Assembly: GCA_027490145.1 (NCBI GenBank)
Contig: JAIXYQ010000006.1
Location: 186,001-250,000, forward strand
DNA from: Planctomycetaceae bacterium
GTDB taxonomy: Bacteria > Planctomycetota > Phycisphaerae > Phycisphaerales > SM1A02
Length of the DNA: 64,000 nt
Direction of reading: 5' to 3'
This document shows, one piece after another, positions 9,933 to 19,911 of the stretch. The notes beneath the pieces are model-generated. The model searched no databases. It was not told where the DNA came from and was given only the letters and a program-made list of their open reading frames with translations. The translations under genes were made by a program, and so were the position numbers. The first letter of the stretch is position 1; each line of letters starts with the position of its first letter.

Positions 9933-12050
9933 ATGGCAACTGACCTGAGCAAGGTTCGCAACATCGGCATCTGCGCCCACATCGACGCAGGCAAGACCAC
10001 CGTCACCGAACGCATCCTCTTCTACACGGGCAAGATCCACCGCATGGGCGAAGTGCACGAAGGCACCGCGACCATGGACAGCCTGCAGGAAGAACAGGAA
10101 CGCGGCATCACCATCCAGTCGGCCGCGACGACCTGCCCCTGGACGTTCAAGGGCACCGAGTACAAGGTCAACCTGATCGACACCCCGGGCCACGTCGACT
10201 TCACCATCGAAGTGGAACGCTCGCTGCGCGTTCTCGACGGCGCGGTCGCGGTGTTCGACGGCAAGGAAGGCGTGGAAGCGCAGAGCGAGACGGTCTGGCG
10301 CCAGGCTGACCGCTACGGCGTCCCCCGCTGCTGCCTCATCAACAAGATGGACAAGATGGGGGCCGACTTCAACTTCTCCTTCGGCAGCATCCTGACCCGC
10401 CTTGGTGCCAACGCCATCGCGATCCAGTTCCCGATGGGCTACGGCAACGACTTCCAGGGCGTGATCGACCTGTTCACCATGAAGGCGATCCGCTGGAACG
10501 CCGAGGACGACGGCCAGACCATGACCGAGGGCGAGATCCCCGAGGAATTCCTGGTCGACGCGCAGGTCTGGCGCGAGCGCATGGTCGAGAAGATCTGCGA
10601 GCTCGACGAGAACCTGACCGACAAGTTCCTCAGCGATCCGGCGTCGGTCACCGTCGAGGAACTCAAGGCCGCGCTGCGCAAGGGCACGATTGCCCTGCAG
10701 TGCTTCCCCGTGCTCTGCGGCTCGGCGCTGAAGTATGTCGGCATCCAGAAGGTGCTCGACGCGGCCGTCGAGTTCCTTCCCAACCCGACCGAGCGCAGCG
10801 ACGTCGAAGGCGTGAACCCCCGCGACCCGGACCAGCGCATGACGCGCCCCCACAACGAGAACGCGCCCTTCAGCGCCCTCGTGTTCAAGGTCGTCGCCGA
10901 CGTGGCCGGCACCCTGACGTACATCCGCATCTACTCGGGCAAGCTCGAGAAGGGCATGCGCGTCACGAACCCCGGCAACGGCAAGCGCGAGATCGTCAGC
11001 CGCATCTACGAGATGCACGCCAAGGACCGCAACGCCCTCGATTCGACCGGCTCCGGCCAGATCGTGGCGGTCGTCGGCCTCAAGGACTCCTACACCGGCG
11101 ACACGCTGTGCGACAACGATGACCAGATCATCCTTGAGCGCATGGTGTTCCCCGAGCCCGTGATCAGCATGAGCATCGAGCCCGTGACGGCCGATGACCG
11201 CAAGAAGCTCGGCGAGGCGCTCACCACGATCCGTCGCGAGGACCCCTCGTTCCGCTCCAACTTCAACGAGGAGACGGGCGAGACGATCATCAGCGGCATG
11301 GGTGAGCTCCACCTCGAGATCATCCGCAACAAGCTCGTCCGCGACATGAAGATCAACGTCAACGTCGGCAAGCCCCGCGTGGCCTACCGCGAGACGATCG
11401 TCGGCACGGCGAAGGACGTGCGCGGCCTCTTCAAGAAGCAGACCGGCGGCCGCGGCCAGTTCGGCGACGCCACCGTGAACGTCAGCCCCATCACCCCGGA
11501 GGAAGCCGAGGCCGAGGAGCTGAAGATGAAGGACGGCGTCGTGTTCCTGGACAAGATCTCGGGCGGCGTGATCCCGCGCGAGTTCATCCCCAGCATCGAG
11601 TACGGCGTGCGACAGGCTGCGACGAGCGGCATCATCGGCGGCTTCCCCATGATCAACGTCAAGGTCGAGCTGGTCTTCGGCTCGTACCACGACGTCGACT
11701 CGAGCCAGATCGCCTTCGAACAGGCCGGCGCACTGGCCTTCCGCGAAGCGTGCATGAAGGCCAAGCCGGCGCTGCTGGAGCCGATCATGAAGCTCGTGGT
11801 CACGACTCCTGACGAGTTCTTCGGCAACGTCTCGGGTGACATCGCCAGCCGTCGCGGCTCGATCGTCGACAGCGAGATGCGCGGCGTGACCCGCCTGCTG
11901 CACTGCGAAGTGCCGCTGTCGGAACTCTTCGGCTACACCACCACGCTGCGCAGCATGACCCAGGGCCGCGCCAGCAGCAGCATGGAGCCGCTGACCTACC
12001 GCCTGATGCCGGATCGCCTCAAGGACGAAGTCCTCGCCAAGCAGGGCTGA
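9933..12050 (+). CDS. fusA: Translation elongation factor G
   Basis: At 705 residues this is standard EF-G length. G-domain motifs are '[18 protein letters not shown]', the switch '[15 protein letters not shown]', 'DTPGHVDF' and '[11 protein letters not shown]'. Domains II to V follow, with 'GMGELHLEI' and the C-terminal '[14 protein letters not shown]'. EF-G-GTP drives tRNA-mRNA translocation and, with RRF, ribosome recycling. The gene stands alone here, away from rpsL/rpsG/tuf, with its own promoter (9869-9898) and terminator (12085-12111). Whether the genome has a second EF-G copy cannot be judged. Confidence 0.97.
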   Translation: MATDLSKVRNIGICAHIDAGKTTVTERILFYTGKIHRMGEVHEGTATMDSLQEEQERGITIQSAATTCPWTFKGTEYKVNLIDTPGHVDFTIEVERSLRVLDGAVAVFDGKEGVEAQSETVWRQADRYGVPRCCLINKMDKMGADFNFSFGSILTRLGANAIAIQFPMGYGNDFQGVIDLFTMKAIRWNAEDDGQTMTEGEIPEEFLVDAQVWRERMVEKICELDENLTDKFLSDPASVTVEELKAALRKGTIALQCFPVLCGSALKYVGIQKVLDAAVEFLPNPTERSDVEGVNPRDPDQRMTRPHNENAPFSALVFKVVADVAGTLTYIRIYSGKLEKGMRVTNPGNGKREIVSRIYEMHAKDRNALDSTGSGQIVAVVGLKDSYTGDTLCDNDDQIILERMVFPEPVISMSIEPVTADDRKKLGEALTTIRREDPSFRSNFNEETGETIISGMGELHLEIIRNKLVRDMKINVNVGKPRVAYRETIVGTAKDVRGLFKKQTGGRGQFGDATVNVSPITPEEAEAEELKMKDGVVFLDKISGGVIPREFIPSIEYGVRQAATSGIIGGFPMINVKVELVFGSYHDVDSSQIAFEQAGALAFREACMKAKPALLEPIMKLVVTTPDEFFGNVSGDIASRRGSIVDSEMRGVTRLLHCEVPLSELFGYTTTLRSMTQGRASSSMEPLTYRLMPDRLKDEVLAKQG

Positions 12051-12084
12051 CGCCCGTCCGGCGACCGAATCGACCGAACCCCAC

Positions 12085-12111
12085 GGGGCGCCCAACCGGG
12101 CGCCCCGTTTC
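12085..12111 (+). terminator. fusA intrinsic terminator
   Basis: A perfect 9-bp GC stem (12085-12093 with 12098-12106) with an AACC loop is followed by GTTTCCGTT, 34 bases after the fusA stop. The T-run is short, but the stem is very stable. Confidence 0.65.
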
Positions 12112-12113
12112 CG

Positions 12114-12142
12114 TTGGGCGACCATCTCGGCACGGCTATCCT
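12114..12142 (+). promoter_or_regulatory. Promoter of the SpoIIE-type phosphatase gene, leaderless
   Basis: TTGGGC (12114-12119), a 17-base spacer, GC-TATCCT (12137-12142), six bases, then GTG. Both boxes are present with canonical spacing. The +1 would coincide with the GTG start, which supports GTG at 12149. Confidence 0.55.
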
Positions 12143-12148
12143 GCCCGC

Positions 12149-13684
12149 GTGCCCGCCGACGAGCGCGACTGGTTCAGCAGCGAGTACGAGGTCGAACTCT
12201 CGCGCTTCTTCAAGCGCAGGTTCCTCTGGCTGGCGATCGCGTACATCGCGTGGGAACTGCTCGGCGTCATCGTGATCGTGGCCAGCCAAGTCACCGCCCA
12301 AGCGGCGCTCGACCTCCTGGCGGCCGATCGATGGCCCTCGGGCGTTCCCAGGCCTGATGCAGCCACGATCATCGCCTTCGGCGCGCTCAGCCGGCTGCAG
12401 ACGTGGCTCGTCATCACGCTCACCGTGCTCATCGCGGCGATCGCCGCCTGGTTCGGACTGGTGCGCCGGCGCGCGATCCACGGGCGGGAGGAACTGATCC
12501 GCGAGGCGAGCATCATGATCGTGCTCGTCGGCATGGCCCAGGCCGCGCTGGACGTCTACATGGGGCTGAGCTCGCGCCAGGGCTTCAGCCCGCTCGCATC
12601 GCTCTTCTTCTGGCACATCACCGCATGCCTCTTCCTGCCGTGGGGCCCCAAGCAAAGCCTGAAGCCGATCGCCCCGCTGCTGGTCATCTACATGCTGGCG
12701 GACCTGCTGCTGCCGCTGCCGGTCGAGGCACCGATGGTCGTGGACGGCGTCGAGATGGGCACCCCCTGGTGGACGACGGCCTTGCTGCGCACGATCGTGC
12801 TGCCGTTCGTGCTGGCCCCGGGCCTGCTGCTCTGTTGGCTGCGGCTGCGGCGACACGGATCACGCTTCCGCACCAAGCGTTTCCGCGACGGCTTCGTGAA
12901 CCTGCGCCGTGAACTCGCGAGTGCACGCGCCATCCACGAGAGCATCTTCCCGGGCCAGGAGCCCGATGCTGCCGTGCCGTTCCGCTACACGTTCAAGCCT
13001 GCGCAGGACCTGGGCGGCGACTTCCCCGCGACCTGGGTGCGGGAGGACGGCGCGCGCATGATCCTGCTGGTCGATGTCTTCGGACACGGGCTGCGCTCGG
13101 CACTGGCGGTGCAGCGGCTGGCCGGCGAGATCGAGCGCCTGCGGCTCGAGGATCCGATGATCGATCCTGCGCAGCTCATGAACGGGCTCCACCGCTACTG
13201 CGAACTGGTGCTCTCGAGGCACCAGTCCTATGCGACGGCGATCTGTGCCAAGATCGATCCTGCCGCCGGAGTGATCACCTTCACGAATGCAGCGCATCCA
13301 CCCGCCTTCGTCCGCCCTGCCGGCGGCGGCACGCCACGGGCCCTCGACTCCAACGCCGGCGTGCTCGGCATGCCCGACCAGGATCCGCTGCCGCAGGACA
13401 CGGTGGACATCGGCGCCGGTGATGCCTTCATCGCGTACACCGACGGCGTGATCGAGGCCCAGAACCCGGCCCGGCAGTCCCTCGGCCTGGACAACCTCCG
13501 CGCCACGCTGTCGCACCGCGACCTGCCCTCGGACGTGACGACGCACGTGGCCTCGCTCGTCGACAGCTGGACCCGCGGACGCCGTGACGATGACGTGCTC
13601 GTCGTGATGGCCGGGCCATTGCAGCCCGCTCCGTCGCACGCCAAGGCCGCCCAACCGAACGCGGAACTGAGCCATGCCGGCTGA
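12149..13684 (+). CDS. Membrane PP2C-type (SpoIIE/RsbU) serine phosphatase
   Basis: This 511-residue protein has an N-terminal membrane sensor half, with about six hydrophobic segments between residues ~25 and 245. The cytoplasmic PP2C-like phosphatase follows: 'FKPAQDLGGDF', 'LLVDVFGHGLRSALAVQRLAGEI', 'FIAYTDGVIEAQN' and 'DDDVLVVMAG', which are the metal-binding aspartates of SpoIIE/RsbU phosphatases. Family members dephosphorylate STAS-domain anti-anti-sigma factors and so release a sigma factor. The only STAS protein in this window is at 47.7 kb, so no partner can be assigned by position. The start is a GTG that coincides with the predicted transcription start. Confidence 0.85.
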   Translation: MPADERDWFSSEYEVELSRFFKRRFLWLAIAYIAWELLGVIVIVASQVTAQAALDLLAADRWPSGVPRPDAATIIAFGALSRLQTWLVITLTVLIAAIAAWFGLVRRRAIHGREELIREASIMIVLVGMAQAALDVYMGLSSRQGFSPLASLFFWHITACLFLPWGPKQSLKPIAPLLVIYMLADLLLPLPVEAPMVVDGVEMGTPWWTTALLRTIVLPFVLAPGLLLCWLRLRRHGSRFRTKRFRDGFVNLRRELASARAIHESIFPGQEPDAAVPFRYTFKPAQDLGGDFPATWVREDGARMILLVDVFGHGLRSALAVQRLAGEIERLRLEDPMIDPAQLMNGLHRYCELVLSRHQSYATAICAKIDPAAGVITFTNAAHPPAFVRPAGGGTPRALDSNAGVLGMPDQDPLPQDTVDIGAGDAFIAYTDGVIEAQNPARQSLGLDNLRATLSHRDLPSDVTTHVASLVDSWTRGRRDDDVLVVMAGPLQPAPSHAKAAQPNAELSHAG

Positions 13685-13724
13685 AGCGGCGCACATGAAC
13701 CACGAGCCGAGCCATGCCGGCTGA
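13669..13724 (+). repeat. 16-base direct repeat at the SpoIIE-type phosphatase/ribD junction
   Basis: GAGCCATGCCGGCTGA occurs at 13669-13684 and again at 13709-13724, offset by 40 bases. The first copy contains the phosphatase stop (…SHAG*); the second contains the ribD ATG. Copy 1 also carries an in-frame ATG opening a 16-codon ORF that ends in copy 2 (…PSHAG*). It looks like a small tandem duplication of the gene junction. Confidence 0.8.
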
Positions 13725-14853
13725 GGCCGACGCACGGCGGTTCCTGCTGACGGCCGCGAAGCTCGCCCTGCGTGGTCACGGCGGCGCGGAACCCAACCCG
13801 ATGGTGGGCTGCGTGATCGTGCGCGACGGCCAGGTCGTCGGACGCGGCTGGCACCGCCGTTGCGGCGAGGCCCATGCCGAGGTGAACGCGCTCGCGGAAG
13901 CGGGTGATCGCGCCCGGGGCGCGTGCGCCTACGTCACGCTCGAACCGTGCAACCACCACGGACGCACCGGGCCCTGCTCGCACGCCTTGATCGCCGCAGG
14001 GGTGTCACGCGTCGTGTTCGCCACGCGCGATCCGAATCCCACCGCGACCGGAGGCATGCAGGCGCTCGCGTCGGCGGGCATCGAGGCCGTGCATCATCCG
14101 CTGCCGGAGATCGACGACCTGAACGCGCCGTTCGTCAAGCGCGTCATGCGTCGCCTGCCGTGGGTCACCGCCAAGTGGGCGCAGACGCTTGATGGCGCCA
14201 TCGCCACCCGCACCGGCGAGAGCCAATGGATCTCCTGCGAGACCAGCCGCCGCCGCGTCCACCGAGAGCGCGCGCGCGTCGATGCGATCCTGACGGGCAT
14301 GGGGACCGTCCGGGCCGATGACCCGCGCCTGACGGCTCGCGGGACGCCCATCCTGCGACGGGCCCGTCGCGTGGTGGTGGACCGGCAGCTTGAACTCGAT
14401 GCATCGAGTGCGCTCATCAGGACGATCGAGCAGGCGCCACTCACGGTGGCGTGCTCGCGCGAGGCCCTCACCGGACGCGCGGACCATGCCGATGCGCTTC
14501 GTGCGGCTGGGGCCGATGTGCTGGCGATCGATGACGGCGCCGAGGGCCTGTCCTCGCTGATGAGGGACCTCCATGGCCGGCTGGGCGTCAGCACGGTGCT
14601 GGTCGAGGCCGGCGGCGGCCTGATGGGCAAGCTGCTCGAAGCGGGGCTCATCGACGAACTCTGGGCGTTCATCGCGCCGATCGTGATGGGCGACGCGGAG
14701 GCCGCCACCGCCGTGCGTGGCCTTGACCCCACGCGCCTGATCGATGCCACACGCTGGCGCACGCTGAGCGCGGCGCGCTCGGGGGACGACCTCGAGCTTC
14801 GCCTGCGCCGCCGAACGAACCCCACGATGCCCCCCGTTGATCAAGGCCACTGA
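13714..14853 (+). CDS. ribD: Bifunctional riboflavin biosynthesis deaminase/reductase RibD
   Basis: This 379-residue enzyme does two consecutive riboflavin steps: deamination of the GTP-derived diaminopyrimidine, then NADPH reduction of the ribosyl side chain. The N-terminal cytidine-deaminase-like domain has zinc ligands in 'HAE' (His54, Glu56) and 'EPCNHHGRTGPC' (Cys79, Cys88). The reductase domain from ~150 has 'WVTAKWAQTLDGAIA' and 'VLVEAGGGLMGKLLEAGLIDELW'. The ATG at 13714 lies in the second copy of a 16-base direct repeat. The rest of the pathway (ribE, ribBA, ribH) is not in this window. Confidence 0.95.
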   Translation: MPAEADARRFLLTAAKLALRGHGGAEPNPMVGCVIVRDGQVVGRGWHRRCGEAHAEVNALAEAGDRARGACAYVTLEPCNHHGRTGPCSHALIAAGVSRVVFATRDPNPTATGGMQALASAGIEAVHHPLPEIDDLNAPFVKRVMRRLPWVTAKWAQTLDGAIATRTGESQWISCETSRRRVHRERARVDAILTGMGTVRADDPRLTARGTPILRRARRVVVDRQLELDASSALIRTIEQAPLTVACSREALTGRADHADALRAAGADVLAIDDGAEGLSSLMRDLHGRLGVSTVLVEAGGGLMGKLLEAGLIDELWAFIAPIVMGDAEAATAVRGLDPTRLIDATRWRTLSAARSGDDLELRLRRRTNPTMPPVDQGH

Positions 14854-14879
14854 GCCGGCCTGCTGCGCGCGGCCGCGGA

Positions 14880-16229
14880 TCAGCGCACGTACGGCCCGGG
14901 TTCGAGCGGCAGCAGCATCCGTTCCGAGTAGATGCGCAGCAATCCATCGCCGCTTTCGACGCCGAAGCGGCCCGCCGTGCCCTCGCGCACGATCGACAGC
15001 GATCCGAGCACCGCGCCATCGAAGCCGGTGATCGACATCGTGGTCCGCGCCAGCTCGGCGGGCGCACCCTGCTCGTTCATCGCCATGGCCCGGGACTCGG
15101 TGAGCGCCACGAGGAGCGAGGCGATCGCGGGATCCCGCGCCACCACGCCATCAGGGTGTTCCGCGTCGATGATGAACCACCGTCCTTCGCGACGCTCGAG
15201 CGTGAACCGACCCGCGGGACCATCGACGGCGATGGATTTGATCGAGCTCGACGGCGCATCGAGCATGCGGCCATCGATCAGCGACTCGGGTGCGGGATCC
15301 ATGGCGGCCAGCGAGCGCTCATCGAGCGATACGACCGCCGGCGATCCCACGCGTCGCGCCACGCGCAAACCCGTGCCGCGCTCGACGACGCTGCCCCACT
15401 CCACCGCTTGCTCCTGGGTGCTCGCCACGACCTCCCCATCCCGCATCGAGCGCGTGGTCATGGACACGGTCACCGAACCGGCAGGTGCGTCGAGTCCGAA
15501 TCGCGCCACATCGGCCTGGTCACCGGCAGGCAGGTCGGCGACCCACGCGTCGGCTCGCACGCGGGACAGCGCATCGATCAGTCGGCCGACCGCTTCGGCA
15601 TCGGCGCGGGTCTGGATGGGTTCGCGCATGAACCACCGCTGGCCGGTCCGCTCGAGCACCGTCGTGACGATGCCTTGCCTGAGCACGATGCGGTCGAGCT
15701 CCGGCGACAGCCGCTCGAAGAGCGCCGGATCGCGCCAACGCCGGGGATCGCTGGAGACGAGCAGCGCATGCAACGCATCACTCGTGCTGATGACCCGATC
15801 ACCGATCTGCGCCCAGGCGCGACCGGCCGGCGCGCGACGGCCCAGCTCAAGGCGATGCGCGCCGGACGGACCGGCGAGATCGAGGGTCGCGACGGGCCGG
15901 TCCAGGCCCAACGCGGCCCGATCGACGGCATCGGCCTTGAACGACTGATACGCCGGCAAGGAGGCGACGACGTCGATCGTGTCACGGATCGCCAACGCAT
16001 CGGCCACGCATCGGTACGGCCCGACCTGCTGCCACGCGAGCCCATCGGCCGTGAAGGTCGAGGTGCTGCCCCTCGAGGCAACCGTCAATCGATCGATCGC
16101 ACCCGCATCGAGGCCATCGATCGCCACGCCCGTCGCTCGCGCGCCGGCACCACCACGCCATGCGATGGCCGCGGCCGCCACGAGCAGCCCGGCCAGCAGC
16201 CATCGACGGAACACGAGGGACCACGTCAT
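14880..16229 (-). CDS. DUF4340 membrane-anchored protein of an ABC export cluster
   Basis: The 449-residue protein has one N-terminal transmembrane helix (residues ~3-25) followed by an extracytoplasmic beta-rich region of DUF4340 type, with repeats such as 'ALGLDRPVATLDL' and 'FGLDAPAGSVTV'. DUF4340 proteins usually sit beside GldF/GldG-like ABC transporter genes, and here the ATG overlaps the stop of the permease/GldG fusion by four bases (ATGA). It is the last gene of a three-gene minus-strand operon. The transported substrate is unknown. Confidence 0.78.
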   Translation of the reverse strand: MTWSLVFRRWLLAGLLVAAAAIAWRGGAGARATGVAIDGLDAGAIDRLTVASRGSTSTFTADGLAWQQVGPYRCVADALAIRDTIDVVASLPAYQSFKADAVDRAALGLDRPVATLDLAGPSGAHRLELGRRAPAGRAWAQIGDRVISTSDALHALLVSSDPRRWRDPALFERLSPELDRIVLRQGIVTTVLERTGQRWFMREPIQTRADAEAVGRLIDALSRVRADAWVADLPAGDQADVARFGLDAPAGSVTVSMTTRSMRDGEVVASTQEQAVEWGSVVERGTGLRVARRVGSPAVVSLDERSLAAMDPAPESLIDGRMLDAPSSSIKSIAVDGPAGRFTLERREGRWFIIDAEHPDGVVARDPAIASLLVALTESRAMAMNEQGAPAELARTTMSITGFDGAVLGSLSIVREGTAGRFGVESGDGLLRIYSERMLLPLEPGPYVR

Positions 16230-18934
16230 GCCGCACCTCGTCTGCGCACGATGACCGCACCCGCGGCGAGCACGACCAGCGGCGTGACCATGGCCCACCA
16301 GAGCCCCGGACCAGTCCGGACCCGAGCGGCCTCGCGCCCCGAGGCCGACGTCGACATCATCGGATCGAGGCCCGCCACCCAGAGGGCGCCCTGCGTGGCC
16401 AAGGCGAGATTGCCGGGATCGGTCAAGGCCGGATGCCCCCCCGCCACCGGCGTGCGTCGCGCAGCGACCGCGCTCAGCATCCAGTCCGGGCACGCCACGA
16501 CCAACGATCGACGACCGGGCACGGGTTCGTGCGCCACGACCGCCGCAACCGGCGCGTCGAGCGCATCATGGCCCCGTCGACGCGATCCCGCGCGCCATTC
16601 GCGATCGATGCGGCGATTGGTGGCGGGCTCGATGGCCGCCAGCGTCACCGCACCCGCGCTGGGTTCGAGAGCCACGACCGACGGCAGCCGCACGCGCTGA
16701 CCATCGAGCGCACGGGCGAGCGCTCCATCGCCCAAGAGTCCATCGAAGGACTGATCGCTCCGAGGCTCGCGACGACCTTCGCCCACCGACACGTCATCGA
16801 CGACGATGCCCCCCGTGCTCGCACCCGCACCGAGCGCCGCCGCGAGGCCCGCCCAGGGATCGGCTTGTCCGGCCAACGCTCGCACGCTGGGCCCGATCGA
16901 GAGGATCACCGGATCGCCACGCTCCACCAGCCGTCGCGTGACCGAGAGGAGTTCGCGCTCACGACGCGAGGGCTCGCCGACCGAACGCTCGTTGGGCGGC
17001 ACGATGAGGTACGCGCGCCGGGCGCCTTCGGCACCGGTCGGTTCGCCACCGGCGGTCACGACCCACTCGAGCACCTCACCGCGGCCGAGCCGCACCGCAT
17101 CGACCACCGCTGACAGGTCCGCGCCATTGGCCGCGGGCTTCATCAGCGAACGCTGCTCGGCATGCACGAGCACGAGGCAGAGCCGCTCATCGGACTGCAG
17201 CGAGCGCATGGCCGCGGCGATCGCCTCTTCGCCTCGGAACCGTCGATCCGGCGCCCGCTCACCAGCACTCGATGGGAAGAGCTGCCATCCGGGCAGCACG
17301 GCAACGCCGCGTGGACCTTCGATCACCGCCGCGGCCCCACGCGAGATCGCCTCGGCGAGCCGACCGGGCTCGTCCTGCGGCAGGAGCAACAGTCGATCCT
17401 GCGCCAGCCGCAGGGACTGCCCTTGGGCATCGAAGGCACGCGCGTGCTCGGCCACGAAGGCACGGAGTGCATCGGGAACCTGGTCGCCGACGGATCGCTC
17501 CACGAGCTCGCGCGCCATGCCCACCAACTGCTGGGACCAGGCGCGGAACAGTTCCTCGTAGGCACGAACCGCGCCCGCGCGATCAGGGAACGGCCGCGCT
17601 TCGTTGGCCACGCGAAGTCCTTCGATGCGCTGGCGGAACGCAGGGAACTGCTCGGACAACTGGTCGAAGAGCGCCCGCACCTGATCGAGCGACGTCCGAT
17701 CGGTCCCGGAGGCCGGGAGTGCAGCGACGGTGTCGCGCAGGTCCGGCCGCACGGCTGCGGTGAATCGTTCGAAGGCATCGAGGTCCTCGGCGGCCCGGCC
17801 GAGCGCCTGGTCGTACGCGCGCTGGTCCTTGGCGAACCGTCGGTCGAGTTCCTCGAGCCAGGCGCCGTACTCAGGCGCGTCGGTGGGATCGGCCGGATCG
17901 AAGCTGGCCACCGAGAGTTCGCAGCCGGCTGCACGGGCGGCATCGTCGAAGGCCTTCAGGACCTGGCCGACCTGCAGCCGGACCTCGGCATCGACGTCAC
18001 CCGGTGCCACCAGGGTGATGCGCCAGGCCCCCGGCGTCGACGCGAGCAGTTCGCGCGTGGATGGACTGATCTCGAAGATCCCCGCGCGCGTCCAGTCCGC
18101 CTGCACCCGGAGCATGGGACTGCGCGCGAGGGCGAACGATGCGAGCGCGATCACGCACCATGCCGAACCGTGCGCGACCGGCACGGCCCAGCGACGCCAC
18201 CCCGAGCCCTGCGCCGAGCGCGTCACCTCGGTGGCACCCAACCCCGTCGCCACACCGAGCCCGGCCGCCGCGAGCCCCGCGAACATGACGACGTTGGAGC
18301 AATCGACCAGGCCCAGCAGGAAGTCGTCGAGCCGGTGGAGCGGGCTGAGCGCGAAGCCGACGTCGGCCAAGCCCGGCACGCTCGATCCGGTGAGCGCACC
18401 AGTCACGATCGCCCATCCCGCGGCACACGCCAGCGCAAGCGCGTACGCGGCTTCGGCGGATCCGGCCAGGGCGCCCACGGCGAGCGTCCAGGCCATGATG
18501 GCCGCGCACGCCAGGGTGATGCCGAGCGCCGCCGCGGCGATGGCTCCCCAGTCGGGCGTCGAGGCGCACCACGCCAGGAGCGCGCAGGCTCCGCAGGCCA
18601 GCACCGTGATGAGCGAGGAGATGATCACCGCACCGCACCAGCGTCCGGCTGTCAGGACCCGTGCCGACGCCGGCGTGGCCAGCAGCACTTCCCACAGTCC
18701 CGAGCGGCGCTCCGTCACGGTGGCACGGATTCCCAAGGCCGGAGCGAGCAGCAGCATCGACCACATCACCGCCACGAGGGCCGGACGAAGATCCAGGAGC
18801 GCCCCATCCACGAGTACCGATTGCAGGGTGACCACGAGCCCGATCGCGAGCACGACGGCCAGCACCGTCCAGCCCGACATCGTCCCGACGAGCGCGATGA
18901 GCTCGCGCCGCACCATGCCGAGGAAGGCGCTCAT
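16226..18934 (-). CDS. ABC permease fused to a GldG-like extracytoplasmic domain
   Basis: This 902-residue protein joins two units that are often separate. Residues 1 to ~260 form a six-helix ABC-2 type permease (GldF-like), with 'TERRSGLWEVLLATPASARVLTAGRW' after the second helix. From ~290 the sequence is a large GldG/ABC_transp_aux-like region, containing 'IFEISPSTRELLASTPGAWRITLVAPGD' and a coiled stretch 360-520. A C-terminal membrane helix ends in 'GAVIVRRRG'. It overlaps its ATPase gene upstream and the DUF4340 gene downstream by four bases each, so the three must act together. In gliding bacteria GldFG support motility or secretion; the role here is unknown. Confidence 0.75.
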   Translation of the reverse strand: MSAFLGMVRRELIALVGTMSGWTVLAVVLAIGLVVTLQSVLVDGALLDLRPALVAVMWSMLLLAPALGIRATVTERRSGLWEVLLATPASARVLTAGRWCGAVIISSLITVLACGACALLAWCASTPDWGAIAAAALGITLACAAIMAWTLAVGALAGSAEAAYALALACAAGWAIVTGALTGSSVPGLADVGFALSPLHRLDDFLLGLVDCSNVVMFAGLAAAGLGVATGLGATEVTRSAQGSGWRRWAVPVAHGSAWCVIALASFALARSPMLRVQADWTRAGIFEISPSTRELLASTPGAWRITLVAPGDVDAEVRLQVGQVLKAFDDAARAAGCELSVASFDPADPTDAPEYGAWLEELDRRFAKDQRAYDQALGRAAEDLDAFERFTAAVRPDLRDTVAALPASGTDRTSLDQVRALFDQLSEQFPAFRQRIEGLRVANEARPFPDRAGAVRAYEELFRAWSQQLVGMARELVERSVGDQVPDALRAFVAEHARAFDAQGQSLRLAQDRLLLLPQDEPGRLAEAISRGAAAVIEGPRGVAVLPGWQLFPSSAGERAPDRRFRGEEAIAAAMRSLQSDERLCLVLVHAEQRSLMKPAANGADLSAVVDAVRLGRGEVLEWVVTAGGEPTGAEGARRAYLIVPPNERSVGEPSRRERELLSVTRRLVERGDPVILSIGPSVRALAGQADPWAGLAAALGAGASTGGIVVDDVSVGEGRREPRSDQSFDGLLGDGALARALDGQRVRLPSVVALEPSAGAVTLAAIEPATNRRIDREWRAGSRRRGHDALDAPVAAVVAHEPVPGRRSLVVACPDWMLSAVAARRTPVAGGHPALTDPGNLALATQGALWVAGLDPMMSTSASGREAARVRTGPGLWWAMVTPLVVLAAGAVIVRRRGAA

Positions 18935-19839
18935 CGCCTGCCCCCGACCAAGCGCGCGAAGACCGACTCGAGCGCGTCAGGTTCGCGCTCGATCCGTCGG
19001 ACCAGACGGTCAGCGCCCTGGACGGCATGGGCCAGTCGATCCTGCGCATCCGGCAGCGCACTGCGCGCCCGCAGCCTGTTCCATCCGCCATCGAGCTGCT
19101 CGACCTCGGCTTGGCGCCACTCGTCGCCGAGGGTGGGGCGCGCTCCTCGCCACTCGATGATGAAGGCCGCGTCGTCCGCACCGATGGCGCGCAGCTGCTC
19201 CAACGAGCCCTGGGCGATGGTGGTCCCGTGATCCATGAGCACCGCACCATCGCAGGACTGCTCGACCTCGGCCAGCACGTGGCTGCTCACCAGGACGAGC
19301 GCACCCTGCCCGACCTCCCGCAGCAACGCACGGAACGCCGGCGCCTGCACCGGGTCCAGACCCGCACTCGGTTCATCGAGCAGCACCACCTGGGGACCGT
19401 GCACCAGGCTCGCGGCCAGACCGGCACGCTGCCTGAAGCCGGAGCTGAGCGCACCGCACAACCGGTCCCGGACCGGCTCGAGACCACACCGGGACAGTTC
19501 GCGCGCGATCGCGGACGAACGATCGGCAGCCGGCACCCCCGCCAAGGCACACCGGAAGGACAGGTACTCGCGCACCGAGAGGTCCCCGGGCAGCGGGCTG
19601 CGCTGTGGAAGCGTGCCCAGCCGCACCCTGGCGGCGGGTTCGGAGGGATCCAGCCCGCCCACCATGACGCGACCGGCATCGGCGCCGAGCGTGCCGGAGA
19701 GGATCCGGAGGGTCGTGGTCTTGCCGGCACCGTTGGGTCCGAGCAAGCCCCAGACGCCGGTCGGGCCCACCGAGAACGACAGCCCGCGCAACGCGTGCAC
19801 GGCGCCGAACCTTCGATGCAGCGAGTCGACCTCGATCAC
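18931..19839 (-). CDS. ABC transporter ATPase of the GldA type
   Basis: The 302-residue ATPase powers the permease encoded next. Walker A is 'GPNGAGKTTTL', Walker B 'VVLLDEPSAGLDP' and the switch histidine is in 'LVSSHVLAEVE'. The signature motif is 'LSSGFRQRAGLA' instead of LSGGQ, as seen in several ABC-2 exporters. The open frame has no suitable ATG; the GTG at 19839 (MIEVDSLHRRFGAVHAL) gives a normal family N-terminus, with GAGG 10-14 bases upstream. A minus-strand TACACT box lies at 19861-19866. Confidence 0.88.
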   Translation of the reverse strand: MIEVDSLHRRFGAVHALRGLSFSVGPTGVWGLLGPNGAGKTTTLRILSGTLGADAGRVMVGGLDPSEPAARVRLGTLPQRSPLPGDLSVREYLSFRCALAGVPAADRSSAIARELSRCGLEPVRDRLCGALSSGFRQRAGLAASLVHGPQVVLLDEPSAGLDPVQAPAFRALLREVGQGALVLVSSHVLAEVEQSCDGAVLMDHGTTIAQGSLEQLRAIGADDAAFIIEWRGARPTLGDEWRQAEVEQLDGGWNRLRARSALPDAQDRLAHAVQGADRLVRRIEREPDALESVFARLVGGRR

Positions 19840-19911
19840 GGCGTGGAGTCCTCGGCCGTGAGTGTACGGACTGGGTTGGACCACCACACGCGGATAGACT
19901 CTCCCTCCACG

